64,000 nucleotides of DNA from Photorhabdus akhurstii (GCF_018448925.1 NZ_RCWE01000013.1:62001-126000), one strand, 5' to 3'; positions 19,240 to 29,087 are shown, numbered from the stretch's first letter. Program-made: numbers and translations. The notes: generated by a model from the letters alone, not told the origin.

Positions 19240-20115
19240 ATGCCAGCAAAAATTATTGACGGGAAAACGATTGCGCAGACAATCAGAAGTGAAGTAGCAG
19301 TGCGTGTTCAACAACGTGTTGCTGCGGGAAGACGTGCTCCTGGTCTTGCCGTTGTTTTAGTCGGCGAAAATCCTGCTTCTCAGATTTATGTCGCAAGTAA
19401 ACGCCGTGCCTGTGAGGAAGTCGGGTTTGTTTCCCGTTCCTATGATCTGCCAGATACCACCAGTGAAGCAGAGTTGTTGAATCTTATCGATCAGCTTAAT
19501 AATGATTCAGAAATTGATGGAATTTTGGTTCAGCTCCCTTTACCTGCCGGTATTGATAATGTCAAAGTTCTGGAACGTATCCAGCCTGATAAGGATGTTG
19601 ATGGCTTCCATCCCTATAATATTGGTCGTTTGTGTCAACGTGCGCCAAAGTTGCGTCCCTGTACGCCGCGCGGTATCGCAACGTTGCTTGAGCGTTGTGG
19701 AATCAATACTTATGGGCTGAATGCTGTCGTTATCGGCGCTTCAAATATTGTTGGTCGTCCAATGAGCCTGGAGTTGTTATTAGCTGGTTGTACCACTACG
19801 GTGACTCATCGCTTTACTAAAGATTTACGTCATCATGTGGAGCATGCGGATTTACTCATTGTGGCTGTCGGTAAACCCAACTTTATCCCCGGTGAATGGA
19901 TTAAACCCGGCGCTATTGTTATTGATGTCGGAATTAATCGTCTGGAAGATGGAAAAGTCATCGGAGATGTTGATTTTGAAACTGCATCAGAGCGGGCAAG
20001 TTGGATCTCTCCGGTTCCAGGGGGGGTTGGCCCAATGACGGTCGCGACACTTATCCAGAATACCTTGCAAGCCTGCGAGGAATACCATGATGTGGAAAAA
20101 ATTGAAGGTTGTTGA
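19240..20115 (+). CDS. folD: Methylenetetrahydrofolate dehydrogenase/cyclohydrolase FolD
   Basis: This bifunctional enzyme interconverts 5,10-methylene-THF and 10-formyl-THF with NADP+, feeding purine and fMet-tRNA synthesis. Signatures are [14 protein letters not shown] (with the catalytic Lys region), [32 protein letters not shown] and [14 protein letters not shown]. The product has 291 residues from ATG 19240, like other enteric FolD proteins; an upstream in-frame start at 19213 adds nine unconserved residues. The stop overlaps the ybcJ start by one base (TGATG). The location next to argU is the E. coli arrangement. Confidence 0.97.
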   Translation: MPAKIIDGKTIAQTIRSEVAVRVQQRVAAGRRAPGLAVVLVGENPASQIYVASKRRACEEVGFVSRSYDLPDTTSEAELLNLIDQLNNDSEIDGILVQLPLPAGIDNVKVLERIQPDKDVDGFHPYNIGRLCQRAPKLRPCTPRGIATLLERCGINTYGLNAVVIGASNIVGRPMSLELLLAGCTTTVTHRFTKDLRHHVEHADLLIVAVGKPNFIPGEWIKPGAIVIDVGINRLEDGKVIGDVDFETASERASWISPVPGGVGPMTVATLIQNTLQACEEYHDVEKIEGC

Positions 20116-20327
20116 TGGAAATTTTTTATTTAGAAGGCCACCCTTATGTGGCGTTGTGTGATCTGTTGAAGTTTCAAGGGTGGAGTGAAAGCGGCGCTAG
20201 CGCTAAAGCGGTTATTGCTGAAGGTCTGGTTGAAGTTAATAGTCAGATAGAAACCCGTAAACGTTATAAAGCTATAGCCGGGCAGGTTGTTACCTTTAAT
20301 GGTAAATCTGTTCATATTAAAGAATGA
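20115..20327 (+). CDS. ybcJ: S4-domain RNA-binding protein YbcJ
   Basis: This 70-residue protein is of the YbcJ family. It has a single S4-like RNA-binding fold with LCDLLKFQGWSESGASAKAV and EVNSQIETRKRYKAI. YbcJ is thought to bind RNA; its target is unknown. The ATG at 20115 shares a base with the folD stop, so the two are translationally coupled. A hairpin terminator follows. Confidence 0.9.
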   Translation: MEIFYLEGHPYVALCDLLKFQGWSESGASAKAVIAEGLVEVNSQIETRKRYKAIAGQVVTFNGKSVHIKE

Positions 20328-20335
20328 TTAAAGCG

Positions 20336-20360
20336 GGCTCCCTTAAAAATGAAGGGAGCC
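20336..20360 (+). terminator. Hairpin after folD-ybcJ
   Basis: GGCTCCCTT and AAGGGAGCC form a perfect 9-bp stem with a seven-base loop. There is no T run directly after it, so termination strength is uncertain. Confidence 0.55.
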
Positions 20361-21118
20361 GCAGATTGCAGGTAAAGTCTTTCCGATAAGCTTTTACTGT
20401 CCGTGAACCTAACTATCTGTCGTTAAAAGATATCTCAATGTAAAATAGTAAAAATATAAACGTTTTATCACCTTTTTAATATCTATAATTATCGCTTTTC
20501 TGTTTATTGTATAAAGCAGCTCTCTTAGTTTTCAAATGAAGTGAAAACAGATAGTTTAAATGGTGATGAAAAGATTATGACGGTAAATAAAGGTTAAATC
20601 TGATAGTTAATGCATAAGGTTAATCTCTGTTGAATGTAAGAAGCGCTAAGTAGAAAAGCTTTTTTATGTCGGAGGTAAATGGGAGTTTGAAAAAGATTTT
20701 AGTTTCAATATTAGCAGGTTAAATGAGTTGATAATCAAAATGGATACTTTTATCAATATCGGTTGATTTTACTGGAAGTTTTTATTTTACCCTGCAATTC
20801 TCTATTTTATTTACTGTGATACTCCAAGGCTATAAAGCAACCTTAGTTAAGCGTGATTTTAATCATCCACCGGGATAAGTTTTTTCATGCGAATACTCTC
20901 ATGGTGTTTTGTGCAGGAGGTATTGAGATAGCACAAGGTCATTTAGCAAATGGATGAGGTTTTAATAATGTTCAGTAATGCTGTATTTAAGGTTTTATGC
21001 GTTTTTAGTATTTACCATGCTTATGAGTATTTTAGGTTTAATACTGGGCTATTTTAACGTAATACTTATTGAAAAATGTATAATCTGATGATAATTTAAA
21101 CTTAATGTGCTGATTTTA
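20361..21118. other. 760-base AT-rich spacer before the yjf operon
   Basis: No ORF with a recognisable product is visible. A 7-bp inverted repeat GTTTTCA...TGAAAAC lies at 20528-20548. The promoter of yjfIJKLMC is expected near the right end. In E. coli such intergenic lengths are not seen at this locus; the DNA may carry degraded sequence. Confidence 0.4.
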
Positions 21119-21535
21119 ATGATAAAACAAACCAGTGGAGTAGATAGTTTGGAATTAAATCAAGTGATTAAAGCTCTTAATGAATCTGGTAACGACTGGA
21201 CTGTAGAGCAAATAGGTGAATGTCTTGCAATTACTAACGAAGACGGAATTAAAGCACATCTGGCGATTTGTGGCAGGCAAATTACAGTGGAGGCATTACT
21301 GTTTTCGGAAGAGAATGTTTTAGATCCCGCTTCTTTAAATCAGTTTATTTTAGAAACGCACAAAATGATTCCTCTGACTTCAGTTGGAATAACTAAAGTC
21401 GATGGTCAATCTTACTATACCGCTTTTGGTTCATTGTCATCAGAATCAAAACAAGAAAGCGTTGTCATCGAAGTCTCTATGCTGTTTACCAACATCACTG
21501 AGCTTCTTGATGCGTATTCTGAGTTCCTAAAATAA
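21119..21535 (+). CDS. yjfI: YjfI, DUF2170 family protein
   Basis: The 138-residue product (from ATG 21119) has the DUF2170 profile: an N-terminal helix, CLAITNEDGIKAHLAICGRQ, VEALLFSEENVLDPASLNQF and a closing ELLDAYSEFLK. Function is unknown; it always accompanies a PspA-family gene. Starts at GTG 21107, ATG 21119 or the TTG giving MELNQV are all possible; the last is preceded by GTGGAG and gives the length nearest E. coli YjfI. It is the first gene of the six-gene operon, 19 bases before yjfJ. Confidence 0.85.
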   Translation: MIKQTSGVDSLELNQVIKALNESGNDWTVEQIGECLAITNEDGIKAHLAICGRQITVEALLFSEENVLDPASLNQFILETHKMIPLTSVGITKVDGQSYYTAFGSLSSESKQESVVIEVSMLFTNITELLDAYSEFLK

Positions 21536-21554
21536 CAGTGTAGGGGAAATATCA

Positions 21555-22238
21555 ATGAATGTATGGAAAAAGCTTTTTAAGGCAATTAAAGGAACGGTAA
21601 ATAATGCGGCAGAATCTGTCGCTGATGGCAACGCACTGACGATTCTTGATCAGGAAATCCGAGAAGCAAAAGCAGAAATTCGCCGTGCGGATGAAAGCCT
21701 GGTTAGCATGATTGCTAAGCGAAAAATGGCAGAGAAAAAGGTTGCTGATATCAAAAACAGTATCACCGAGTACGAGGGTTATACTCGCTCTGCCGCGGGT
21801 AAAGGCGACAATGGGCTTGCTCTGGAGTGTGCTCAGAAAGTTGCGACCCTGCGTGATGAACTGGAAAGAGAACAAGCGTTGTTTGAATCGTTCCAGAAGA
21901 CTGAAGCGACGCACCGACACAATGTGCAAGAAGCGAAAAAGAAGGTGTCTCAGCTTGAGAATCAAGTTGATTTGGTTAAAGCAACTGAACAGGTGCAGAA
22001 AGCCCAAGCTGCGACTCATAACTCTGTCGTTGGCGCTTCTTCAAAAACATCTACCGCCCTTGATTCCCTTGAACGCATCAAGTCACGTCAGGCTGAGAAA
22101 GCGGCTCAGTTCGAAGCTCAGCAAGAGCTTCACGATAGTATGACTTCTAGCGATCTAGATAAAAAGCTTAAAGAGGCAGGCATAACTTCAAGCGCTATGT
22201 CCGCGGAAGATGAACTTGCTCGTATCCTTGGCAAGTAA
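21555..22238 (+). CDS. yjfJ: PspA/IM30-family protein YjfJ
   Basis: The 227-residue product is almost entirely coiled coil, starting NVWKKLFKAIKGTVNNAAES and containing LTILDQEIREAKAEIRRADE, as in PspA/Vipp1 (ESCRT-III-like) membrane-remodelling proteins. It ends with a short helix DELARILGK. PspA proteins stabilise the inner membrane; this paralogue belongs to the yjf operon and not to the pspABC stress locus. An AGGGG RBS precedes the ATG. Confidence 0.92.
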   Translation: MNVWKKLFKAIKGTVNNAAESVADGNALTILDQEIREAKAEIRRADESLVSMIAKRKMAEKKVADIKNSITEYEGYTRSAAGKGDNGLALECAQKVATLRDELEREQALFESFQKTEATHRHNVQEAKKKVSQLENQVDLVKATEQVQKAQAATHNSVVGASSKTSTALDSLERIKSRQAEKAAQFEAQQELHDSMTSSDLDKKLKEAGITSSAMSAEDELARILGK

Positions 22239-22303
22239 ATACCAAGTTGTTAAATCAAGATCCTGCTTTTTAAAGTGGGATCTTCCTATCAAGAGATGTT
22301 TCT

Positions 22304-22966
22304 ATGCTTTCTAAAATCGCAGATGCGTTTAAGAGCGCATTCGGGAGCAAGACAGTTGCGCCTGTGGCGCCAAAGGTGCCGGAAGTATTAGGTTTGCGTA
22401 TCGGTGGTGTATTTGAGATAGACCCGTTGATGCTAAAACTGATTGAATCTGACCTAACGATCGAAAATGCGGCTTCAACTCAGCTTATATGTTCCGTTGG
22501 TGTTGTCGACTTAGGTGATAACGTACGTTTGGTTCGTTATTACACCGATGACGAAGGTTATCTTCAAGTACTTCAAGAAGGGGAGGGGGATGATGGCGTG
22601 AAGGAAGTGAGCCTGTGGTACTTTTATGAAACTAAACCGATAGATTCGCAAGTTCAGTGGGATACTCTCATTAAAAACGGTATCGTCACGCCAAATGGAG
22701 AATATGATCTCGACGGCACCCAGTTCTCGCGGTTGTGGGACAATGTTAAGCCTGTAGCTGTTACCGAGAAAACTTACACTAAAGAGGGGAATATAACTGA
22801 AACTGATCAGTTTGTGATGGTGTATACGCGTCAGGTTGCTCATAACCGAACAGAAGAACTTCAAGTTGTGGGAGAAGAAAAAGTTGTAGGGAGTAACCTG
22901 GATAGATTGATGGTACTGAGCACCGGTATTCAACTTAACCAAACTGATTTTAAAGTGGTGGCATAA
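22304..22966 (+). CDS. yjfK: YjfK, DUF2491 family protein
   Basis: The 220-residue soluble protein contains VLGLRIGGVFEIDPLMLKL near residue 28 and QFSRLWDNV near 142. This family is found only with YjfJ and YjfL homologues. Its function is not known; a role in coating or sensing a membrane together with YjfJ is inferred from the constant gene pairing. The next gene starts directly at its stop. Confidence 0.88.
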   Translation: MLSKIADAFKSAFGSKTVAPVAPKVPEVLGLRIGGVFEIDPLMLKLIESDLTIENAASTQLICSVGVVDLGDNVRLVRYYTDDEGYLQVLQEGEGDDGVKEVSLWYFYETKPIDSQVQWDTLIKNGIVTPNGEYDLDGTQFSRLWDNVKPVAVTEKTYTKEGNITETDQFVMVYTRQVAHNRTEELQVVGEEKVVGSNLDRLMVLSTGIQLNQTDFKVVA

Positions 22967-23404
22967 ATGATCACATTGGAAAATGAAGAACAGGCTTTCA
23001 CGCAATTTATGCATGGTGTAGGCAATTTTGGTTTGTGTTTTGGGTTGGCGCTGGTTTTTTTCATCGTTTTCAAGTTTATCTACACAATAATTACTCCGCA
23101 CGATGAGTGGAAACTTATCAAGCAAGAGAAGAATAGTGCCGCTGCGATATCGCTTGGTGGCGCGCTGGTTGGTTACAGCATCGCCATTGCGAGTGCGGCA
23201 AGCAACTCTGTGGGGGTTATTGATTTCGTGATGTGGAGTGTTGTTGCGTTGTTGGCTCAGATTGTTGGCTTCTTTATGGTTCGCATATTTATGATGCCAA
23301 AGATTGTGTCTCGCATCGAGAATAATGAGGTCCCTGCCGCGGTTGTGCTGGCGTCGGTGTCAATTTCTGTTGGTCTTTTAAACGCAGCTTGCATGACTTA
23401 CTGA
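22967..23404 (+). CDS. yjfL: YjfL, DUF350 inner-membrane protein
   Basis: This 145-aa protein has four hydrophobic segments (approximately residues 17-41, 58-82, 85-107 and 118-140), as in DUF350. The motif AISLGGALVGYSIAIA is typical of the family. It probably forms the membrane component for the yjf proteins. The ATG directly abuts the yjfK stop (TAAATG). Confidence 0.88.
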   Translation: MITLENEEQAFTQFMHGVGNFGLCFGLALVFFIVFKFIYTIITPHDEWKLIKQEKNSAAAISLGGALVGYSIAIASAASNSVGVIDFVMWSVVALLAQIVGFFMVRIFMMPKIVSRIENNEVPAAVVLASVSISVGLLNAACMTY

Positions 23405-23416
23405 TTTGGGGATCGT

Positions 23417-24328
23417 ATGACGAACGGGAACAAAAAGCGCAGAATGCGCAGCACTGCCATCAACATTGAGAGTAAACGTAAATATTGGCGTGGGTTCTCA
23501 TTCACGTCATTGGTGCTCAGTATGGGTTCACTCGTGGGTTGCGGTCAATCGGCGGATGAACTGTCAATCAATGTCTATAAGGATCTGGCGTCTTGTCAGA
23601 ATAATCCAAAGAATACGATCGCGGCTCAGTGTGAAACCACATATCAAGCGGCATTACGTGAAGCGGAACGTACGTCGCAGAAATTTCGTAAGAAAGCCAT
23701 GTGTGAGCTTGAGTATGGTGAGTGTGAAGCAATGCCGGGGGCTGTAGGTTATCGACCGAAGATGGCCGCCTTTATGATGGCGGAGGTGAAGCCGGAACAG
23801 TTTAGCCGATATGATATGGCTGAAAAGTATCGCAACGTGTTTTACCAGCCGCTATTTACTTCAACATCAGGCTATAGCGACCTGTACGGTAAGCTTTTTT
23901 TTGCTGATGGCAAGGTCATTGGTACCTATTCTGATATTGGCAATATCCAGTACGAGATGAACCGACGTTATTTGCAGCCGTTGGAGACGGTTCGTCTGCC
24001 AATTGAGAAAGAAGCTTCTCAGACTACAGCAAATACACATGGCGCTTTGTATGCAAATTCTGGAAATGTAGTTACAGGTATAAATCCTGTACTGAATCCC
24101 CGATCAACTGCTTATATTGCATCTGGGATCGTTGATGAAATCGGCGATTATTCAGAACGTAAACACAGGGAGAGAATGTATCGAGAACGCTTGATACGTG
24201 AAAAGGAACAGAGGTTTAAAAGCAGCGATTCCCGTTATTCTGGTTATGATAGCAAGCCAATCGTCACTACCAAGTCTTCTGGTGGTTTCGGTTCAACATC
24301 TTCCGCTAAATACAGTTGGGGTGGTTAA
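23417..24328 (+). CDS. yjfM: YjfM, DUF1190 lipoprotein
   Basis: The 303-residue product has a basic N-terminus, a hydrophobic segment and a lipobox SLVGC with Cys42, then a DUF1190 domain with the pattern CEEGxCxxM-like ECEAMPGAVGYRPKMAAFMMA. The C-terminal part is Ser/Gly-rich (SGGFGSTSSAKYSWGG). E. coli YjfM is about 210 residues, so this one is longer, with an inserted linker around 200-260 followed by an arginine-rich stretch. A later start, MRSTAIN (23444), would shorten the pre-lipobox part. It belongs to the yjf operon. Confidence 0.85.
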   Translation: MTNGNKKRRMRSTAINIESKRKYWRGFSFTSLVLSMGSLVGCGQSADELSINVYKDLASCQNNPKNTIAAQCETTYQAALREAERTSQKFRKKAMCELEYGECEAMPGAVGYRPKMAAFMMAEVKPEQFSRYDMAEKYRNVFYQPLFTSTSGYSDLYGKLFFADGKVIGTYSDIGNIQYEMNRRYLQPLETVRLPIEKEASQTTANTHGALYANSGNVVTGINPVLNPRSTAYIASGIVDEIGDYSERKHRERMYRERLIREKEQRFKSSDSRYSGYDSKPIVTTKSSGGFGSTSSAKYSWGG

Positions 24329-24457
24329 CCGGCGCTGACATTTTATTCGCAGGCTTTTTGTTATCAGTATCTCGCATCGAGGCATGATTGCTGAATTAAG
24401 CGTTTGTGCGATGATTTTTTCCAAGATTCAAATAAGCATTATCAAAGGGTTAATGTC

Positions 24458-25624
24458 ATGCTTCAGATCCCAACTACGCCTCGTTATGATTGGAAAGTGC
24501 GAGCAAAAGAATTTGGGTTTGGTTTTCATACAATCGATAATGAACCGTACTGGACGGAAGACCGTTATTACCAGTTTACTCTCAAGCAGATTGAAGAACA
24601 TATTGAAGCTCCGACAGCGGAAATCCACCGGTTGAGCCTGCAAGCAGTAGAGCAAGTGGTTAACAGCGATGAGTTGATGGCTAGATTCCAAATTCCAGAA
24701 GCGATGTGGTCACTGGTTCGCGCATCTTGGAAACGCAGAGATCCAAGCCTCTATAGTCGTCTTGATTTTGCTTATGATGGTAAAAACCCGGCGAAGTTAT
24801 TGGAAATTAACTCAGATACGCCGACCTCTATTTATGAACATGGTTTTTTTAGCTGGCTATGGTTGGAAGATAAAGTTAACCGTGGTGAATTGCCTCATGC
24901 TGCTGATCAGTTCAACTTACTACAGGAGTTGCTTGTTAATCGCTTCTGTGAACTGAAACCCTTTTTGCCATTCAACACGCTTCATTTTGCCTGCGGTAAG
25001 GGCACAGAAGAAGACAAAGGTTCGGTTGATTACCTGGCTGATTGCGCCAAAGATGCCGGTATTCATACCGAGTTTGTCTATATTGAAGATATTGGACTCA
25101 GCGAGTGTGGTAAGTTTACGGATAGTAATAACAAGATTATCGATTCTATATTCAAGCTGTATCCGTGGGAGTTCATGTTTCGTGAGGAATACGCTCAACA
25201 CTTGGTTACGGCGGGTGTTAACTGGTTTGAGCCAATGTGGAAATGCATCACCTCGAATAAGTCAATTTTGCCATTGCTTTGGGAGATGTTTCCAGGACAC
25301 CCAAATCTGCTTGAAGCTTATTTTGCCGATGATCCGCAAGCCAAGCGCTTAACTCATTACGTTATGAAGCCGATATTCAGCCGTGAGGGAGCGAATATTA
25401 GTATTCATAAAGATGGCAAAGTGGTTGAAGAAGTAGAGGGTCCTTACGGTGAGGAAGGTTACATTGCGCAGCAGTACACCCCATTGCCAAAGTTTGGTGA
25501 TAGCCATGTTCTTATCGGTAGTTGGCTTGTTGATGACATGCCAGCGGGTCTATCGGTCAGGGAAGATGTTGGCAGGATCACGAAGGATACATCACGATTT
25601 GTGCCTCATATTATTTTAGGTTAA
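24458..25624 (+). CDS. yjfC: YjfC, glutathionylspermidine synthase-like ATP-grasp ligase
   Basis: The 388-residue protein aligns with the synthetase domain of glutathionylspermidine synthase/amidase: DPSLYSRLDFAYDG, LLEINSDTPTSIYE near residue 105-118, FFSWLWLED, WECMTSNK-like MWKCITSNKSILPLLWEMF, MKPIFSREGANI and the terminal KDTSRFVPHIIL. It would form an amide bond with ATP; the substrate of the YjfC branch is unknown. I chose ATG 24458 because the 18 codons added by the upstream start are not family-like. It is the last gene of the operon, with a terminator at 25699. Confidence 0.9.
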   Translation: MLQIPTTPRYDWKVRAKEFGFGFHTIDNEPYWTEDRYYQFTLKQIEEHIEAPTAEIHRLSLQAVEQVVNSDELMARFQIPEAMWSLVRASWKRRDPSLYSRLDFAYDGKNPAKLLEINSDTPTSIYEHGFFSWLWLEDKVNRGELPHAADQFNLLQELLVNRFCELKPFLPFNTLHFACGKGTEEDKGSVDYLADCAKDAGIHTEFVYIEDIGLSECGKFTDSNNKIIDSIFKLYPWEFMFREEYAQHLVTAGVNWFEPMWKCITSNKSILPLLWEMFPGHPNLLEAYFADDPQAKRLTHYVMKPIFSREGANISIHKDGKVVEEVEGPYGEEGYIAQQYTPLPKFGDSHVLIGSWLVDDMPAGLSVREDVGRITKDTSRFVPHIILG

Positions 25625-25698
25625 TTATTCTATAACCATCTGTTTCTACTGTATAAATCCTCCGGTCTAAAATAGAAAATTGATATATTTATTTCTGG

Positions 25699-25719
25699 AG
25701 CAGGGTGGAAGACCCTGCT
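25699..25719 (+). terminator. Terminator of the yjf operon
   Basis: AGCAGGGT and ACCCTGCT form a perfect 8-bp stem with a five-base loop, followed by TTCTGGCTTTTTG. It lies 75 bases after yjfC. Confidence 0.75.
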
Positions 25720-25777
25720 TTCTGGCTTTTTGTAGACATCCAACTTTATCGCTGAAATGTCATATGTGTATGATTTT

Positions 25778-26608
25778 TTATCCGTTTTTTAACAGGTATT
25801 CTCCTTCTTCTTTATGATTATTGTGAAGTACTGTGTGCATCAGAAGTAGATCCAATTCGGTATCTGGGAGATGTTTTTTGTCTTTGAGTTCGCAGCGGGT
25901 AACTGAATCATCCAATTCGCGGCAGATAAAGTTATGAATGCGTTTAAAACGTGGACTATACTCCGTTTCGTCAGCGTTACGCTTGATGGCAAGTAGAGTC
26001 TGTATCTCTTGCATCAGCGCCGTGTCTGTAACAGTTCCGGCTAGCAGGGTGTCGAAGCGCATCGGTGGCACACCTTTACCAGCTTCGATCCAACGTACCG
26101 CCAGCAATGGACGTAGTATATAAAGGTATTTTTTCAGCCGAATTTTCTCGCCTTGCAGGTAACTACGAAAGTTTTTCTTTGCCATCGACAGATAGTGATA
26201 TCGCGCTCTATTGTTGGAAAAATAGTCTGGTAATAGGGCGCGTAGCGCTGCCATAAACTCCACGTCTTCGTAGTAAATTACCGGTGAGTCTGCCCACTCC
26301 ATCAGTGTTGGGTTGGCTCGTTTCAGCAACCCTAAAGTTTTACGCAGTTCCCAACCACAGATATCCAGCTCGTTGCTGATCGGTAGTTCAATGACATCCC
26401 GAGAGGGATCGACGCGTAAGTACCATGATGGCGCATGTACATAAATAAAACGTACATCGTAATCACTGTTTGTTGAGGCAAATCCCCAACCGCGGCTACC
26501 TGATTCACAGGCGTAGAGTATTCGTATTTGCAGCTCTGTCTCAAGTTGCGCCAGTTTTTGGCATATGTGTTGTTTCATGATGTCACTGATACCAAATTTT
26601 TCTTTCAT
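25778..26608 (-). CDS. Nucleotidyltransferase (DNA polymerase β-like) linked to rtcB
   Basis: The 276-aa product starts MKEKFGISDI and has the minimal nucleotidyltransferase signature ESGSRGWGFASTNSDYDVRF near residues 38-57 (GSRG...SDYD). It belongs to the COG3541-type family that is often encoded with RtcB. It probably adds a nucleotide to an RNA end or another acceptor, but the substrate is not established. The start at 26608 lies five bases after the rtcB stop; the longer frame from 26629 would overlap rtcB. Confidence 0.82.
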   Translation of the reverse strand: MKEKFGISDIMKQHICQKLAQLETELQIRILYACESGSRGWGFASTNSDYDVRFIYVHAPSWYLRVDPSRDVIELPISNELDICGWELRKTLGLLKRANPTLMEWADSPVIYYEDVEFMAALRALLPDYFSNNRARYHYLSMAKKNFRSYLQGEKIRLKKYLYILRPLLAVRWIEAGKGVPPMRFDTLLAGTVTDTALMQEIQTLLAIKRNADETEYSPRFKRIHNFICRELDDSVTRCELKDKKHLPDTELDLLLMHTVLHNNHKEEGEYLLKNG

Positions 26609-26613
26609 CTTGA

Positions 26614-27840
26614 TTATCCTTTTACGCAAACCACTTGACGCAGGGTGTGAACGATTTCTACTAGTGAAGACTGAGCGGCCATTACGGCCTCAATGTCTTT
26701 GTAGGCCATCGGAATTTCATCGATGACGTCGCTGTCCTTGCGGCATTCCACGTGTGCCGTGGCACGCTTCTGATCCTCTATTGTGAAGCGTTTTTTCGCT
26801 GCTGTGCGGCTTAATACTCGGCCAGCGCCGTGACTGCATGAACAAAAACTCTGTTCATTTCCCAGACCACGTACAATAAAGCTTTTCGCACCCATTGAGC
26901 CAGGAATGATGCCCATGACGCCTTGGTGTGCTGCGACCGCACCTTTACGTGTGACTAACACGTTTTGGCCGAAGTGTTGCTCTTGTTGCACATAATTGTG
27001 GTGACAATTTACCGCTTCCATTATGGCAGTGAACGGCTTTGTTATTACCGTCGCCAGTGCTGCCAATGTATGCTGCATCATGACTTCGCGATTATGGCGG
27101 GCGAAGTTTTGCGCCCAACCGACCGCTTCTATATAGTCGGCAAAGTGACGGCTGCCTTCCTCAAAATAGGCCAGGTTACGGTCAGGCAGGTTAGCGATAT
27201 GCTGTTTCATGTCCTGTTGGGCGAGAGTGATAAATAGATTGCCAATGGCATTTCCTACACCGCGTGATCCACTATGCAGCATTACCCATACCCGGTCAGA
27301 TTCATCCAAACACAGCTCAATGAAATGATTACCGGTACCTAGTGTCCCTAAGTGCTGTTGGTTATTAGTTTTCAGTAATTGTGGATATTTATCGGTTAAC
27401 CGTTTAAATCCGGTCTGCAACACGCTCCAATGGTGATCGACGGTTTTTGGCGGTTGCTGCCAAGCGCCTTTATCCTTATCACTACGGTTTGCTGTGCGTC
27501 CGTGTGGTACGGCAATTTCAATAGCATGACGGATAGCATATAGGTTGTCCGGTAAATCTTTGGCATGCAATGAGGTACATACTGCCATCATGCCACAGCC
27601 GATATCTACTCCTACTGCGGCTGGAATAATCGCCCCACGAGTTGGAATGACACTGCCGATGGTTGAACCTTTACCAAGATGTACATCAGGCATAACAGCT
27701 AAGTGACTGAATATGAATGGCATTTTTGCTGTATTCAACAGTTGCTCACGCGCTTCCGCTTCTACCGGTACACCATGAGTCCACATTTTCACTGGTACAC
27801 TGTTTGGCGCGGTTATCAACTTGTAATCGTTTGTTATCAC
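26614..27840 (-). CDS. rtcB: RNA-splicing ligase RtcB
   Basis: RtcB joins 2',3'-cyclic phosphate (or 3'-phosphate) and 5'-OH RNA ends with GTP and Mn2+. Metal and guanylylation residues are visible: VGVDIGCGM (Asp and Cys), LGTLGTGNHFIE (His), NCHHNYVQQE, and CSHGAGRVLSR with the His that becomes guanylylated. The 408-aa length is normal. It forms a two-gene operon with the nucleotidyltransferase. Unlike E. coli, no rtcA or rtcR lies next to it, and no σ54 promoter (TGGC-N8-TTGC) was seen upstream. Confidence 0.95.
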   Translation of the reverse strand: MITNDYKLITAPNSVPVKMWTHGVPVEAEAREQLLNTAKMPFIFSHLAVMPDVHLGKGSTIGSVIPTRGAIIPAAVGVDIGCGMMAVCTSLHAKDLPDNLYAIRHAIEIAVPHGRTANRSDKDKGAWQQPPKTVDHHWSVLQTGFKRLTDKYPQLLKTNNQQHLGTLGTGNHFIELCLDESDRVWVMLHSGSRGVGNAIGNLFITLAQQDMKQHIANLPDRNLAYFEEGSRHFADYIEAVGWAQNFARHNREVMMQHTLAALATVITKPFTAIMEAVNCHHNYVQQEQHFGQNVLVTRKGAVAAHQGVMGIIPGSMGAKSFIVRGLGNEQSFCSCSHGAGRVLSRTAAKKRFTIEDQKRATAHVECRKDSDVIDEIPMAYKDIEAVMAAQSSLVEIVHTLRQVVCVKG

Positions 27841-28983
27841 ATTATTCTCCTGGGTTACTTAGCTGTCACTATTATTATAATTTAAAGTAACGAATATTTT
27901 TTCTTTTTAATCAATGCTTCTGAATTTGTTTTTTAACTTAGTCTTCTTTTGGACCATCAGGAAAATATTGTAAATAAAAGTTTTATTTTACTATTAATAT
28001 AGTATTATGTTTAATGGTAATTGCAATTATTTGAGTTGTTGTTTTGTTGAGTAATGTTGAAATTGTGATGCTAATCTATATAAAATGTGTTTGTAAAAAC
28101 ATATATGGATTTATTATAGTTTTAAGTTATGTTGATAATTGTAAAGGAAATGTAAAACAATTAAATTATTTAATATTATGATATTGTTGTAATAGTAAGT
28201 ATATATACTATTCAAATAGATGTATATATGTGCATAATTATCATATGGATATGAGTAATTATTAAATGAGTAATATTATCTTTTGATGAAATAATATTTA
28301 TATGGTTAGAATAAAATAATAGTCTGAATTTAATATATTTATTGGGAATATCAATACGTGTAGTGTATGGACTATGGCATTTTTATTGATTTATTCCTAT
28401 TAAGTTTTACTTGTATCTTAGTGATATGAAAATATTTATAACTATATGTTTTTATTGTATTTTTATTGTGTGTGATTTATTGGTGTTGTCAAGTGTGGAA
28501 AATAAACCTCTACACTATTTATGACCGATAATTTATAATGAGTTAATGATTTCTTATTGTTTAAATATATGTGAAAATAGTCACAAATTATCATGCCATT
28601 TGTCATTAACTAGATAAATATATATGGCTTTTATCACTTTATAATTATGGGTAAATTACGGTTTTTTATTCTTTATTTGGTTCTTATATTTTTTCATTTA
28701 TTATTGGATTTAATAATCTCTCAATTTTAAATTGAAAAACATGATATTAAAAACATTTAGTAAACATTTCTTTCAGATAAAAAAAGAGTTTTGTTGGTAA
28801 TTTGTGGAGTACAACAAATAAACAGGTGTTAAATTGTGTGATGACTTATTTGTCCTATTGTCAATCTTAACGAAATGATTAAAAAATTGCCTTTAATAGT
28901 TATTTTCTCCTATTCATAAAGGGGGTGATTATCTTCTTTTTCACTATATTGATTGCATTTTAGATTTAACCTCTTCATTAAAG
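27841..28983. other. Very AT-rich 1.1-kb spacer between rtcB and the 5-oxoproline operon
   Basis: I found no ORF of meaningful length and no RNA gene. The sequence is dominated by AT-rich runs, with short TTGATT/TTATTG-like repeats. The left end should carry the rtcB promoter; TATAAT occurs at about 27875-27880 on the minus strand. It may bind H-NS-type proteins or hold decayed sequence. Confidence 0.5.
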
Positions 28984-29006
28984 TTGTGCGGAAATTATCC
29001 GCACAA
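28984..29006 (-). terminator. Hairpin after the biotin carboxylase gene
   Basis: TTGTGCGGA and TCCGCACAA form a perfect 9-bp stem with a five-base loop, 82 bases beyond the stop of the operon. On the minus strand CTTTAATG follows, so the T run is weak. Confidence 0.6.
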
Positions 29007-29087
29007 TTTGATGTTGTGTTGGGTAATGTGAATTTATGTGTCAAATGAGCTAATTAATTGTGATTAATTTGGCGATTATCATTATTA

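Noticed and set aside
27841-27960. σ54 promoter for rtcB
   Set aside because: No TGGC/TTGC pair with the right spacing is visible upstream of the start codon.
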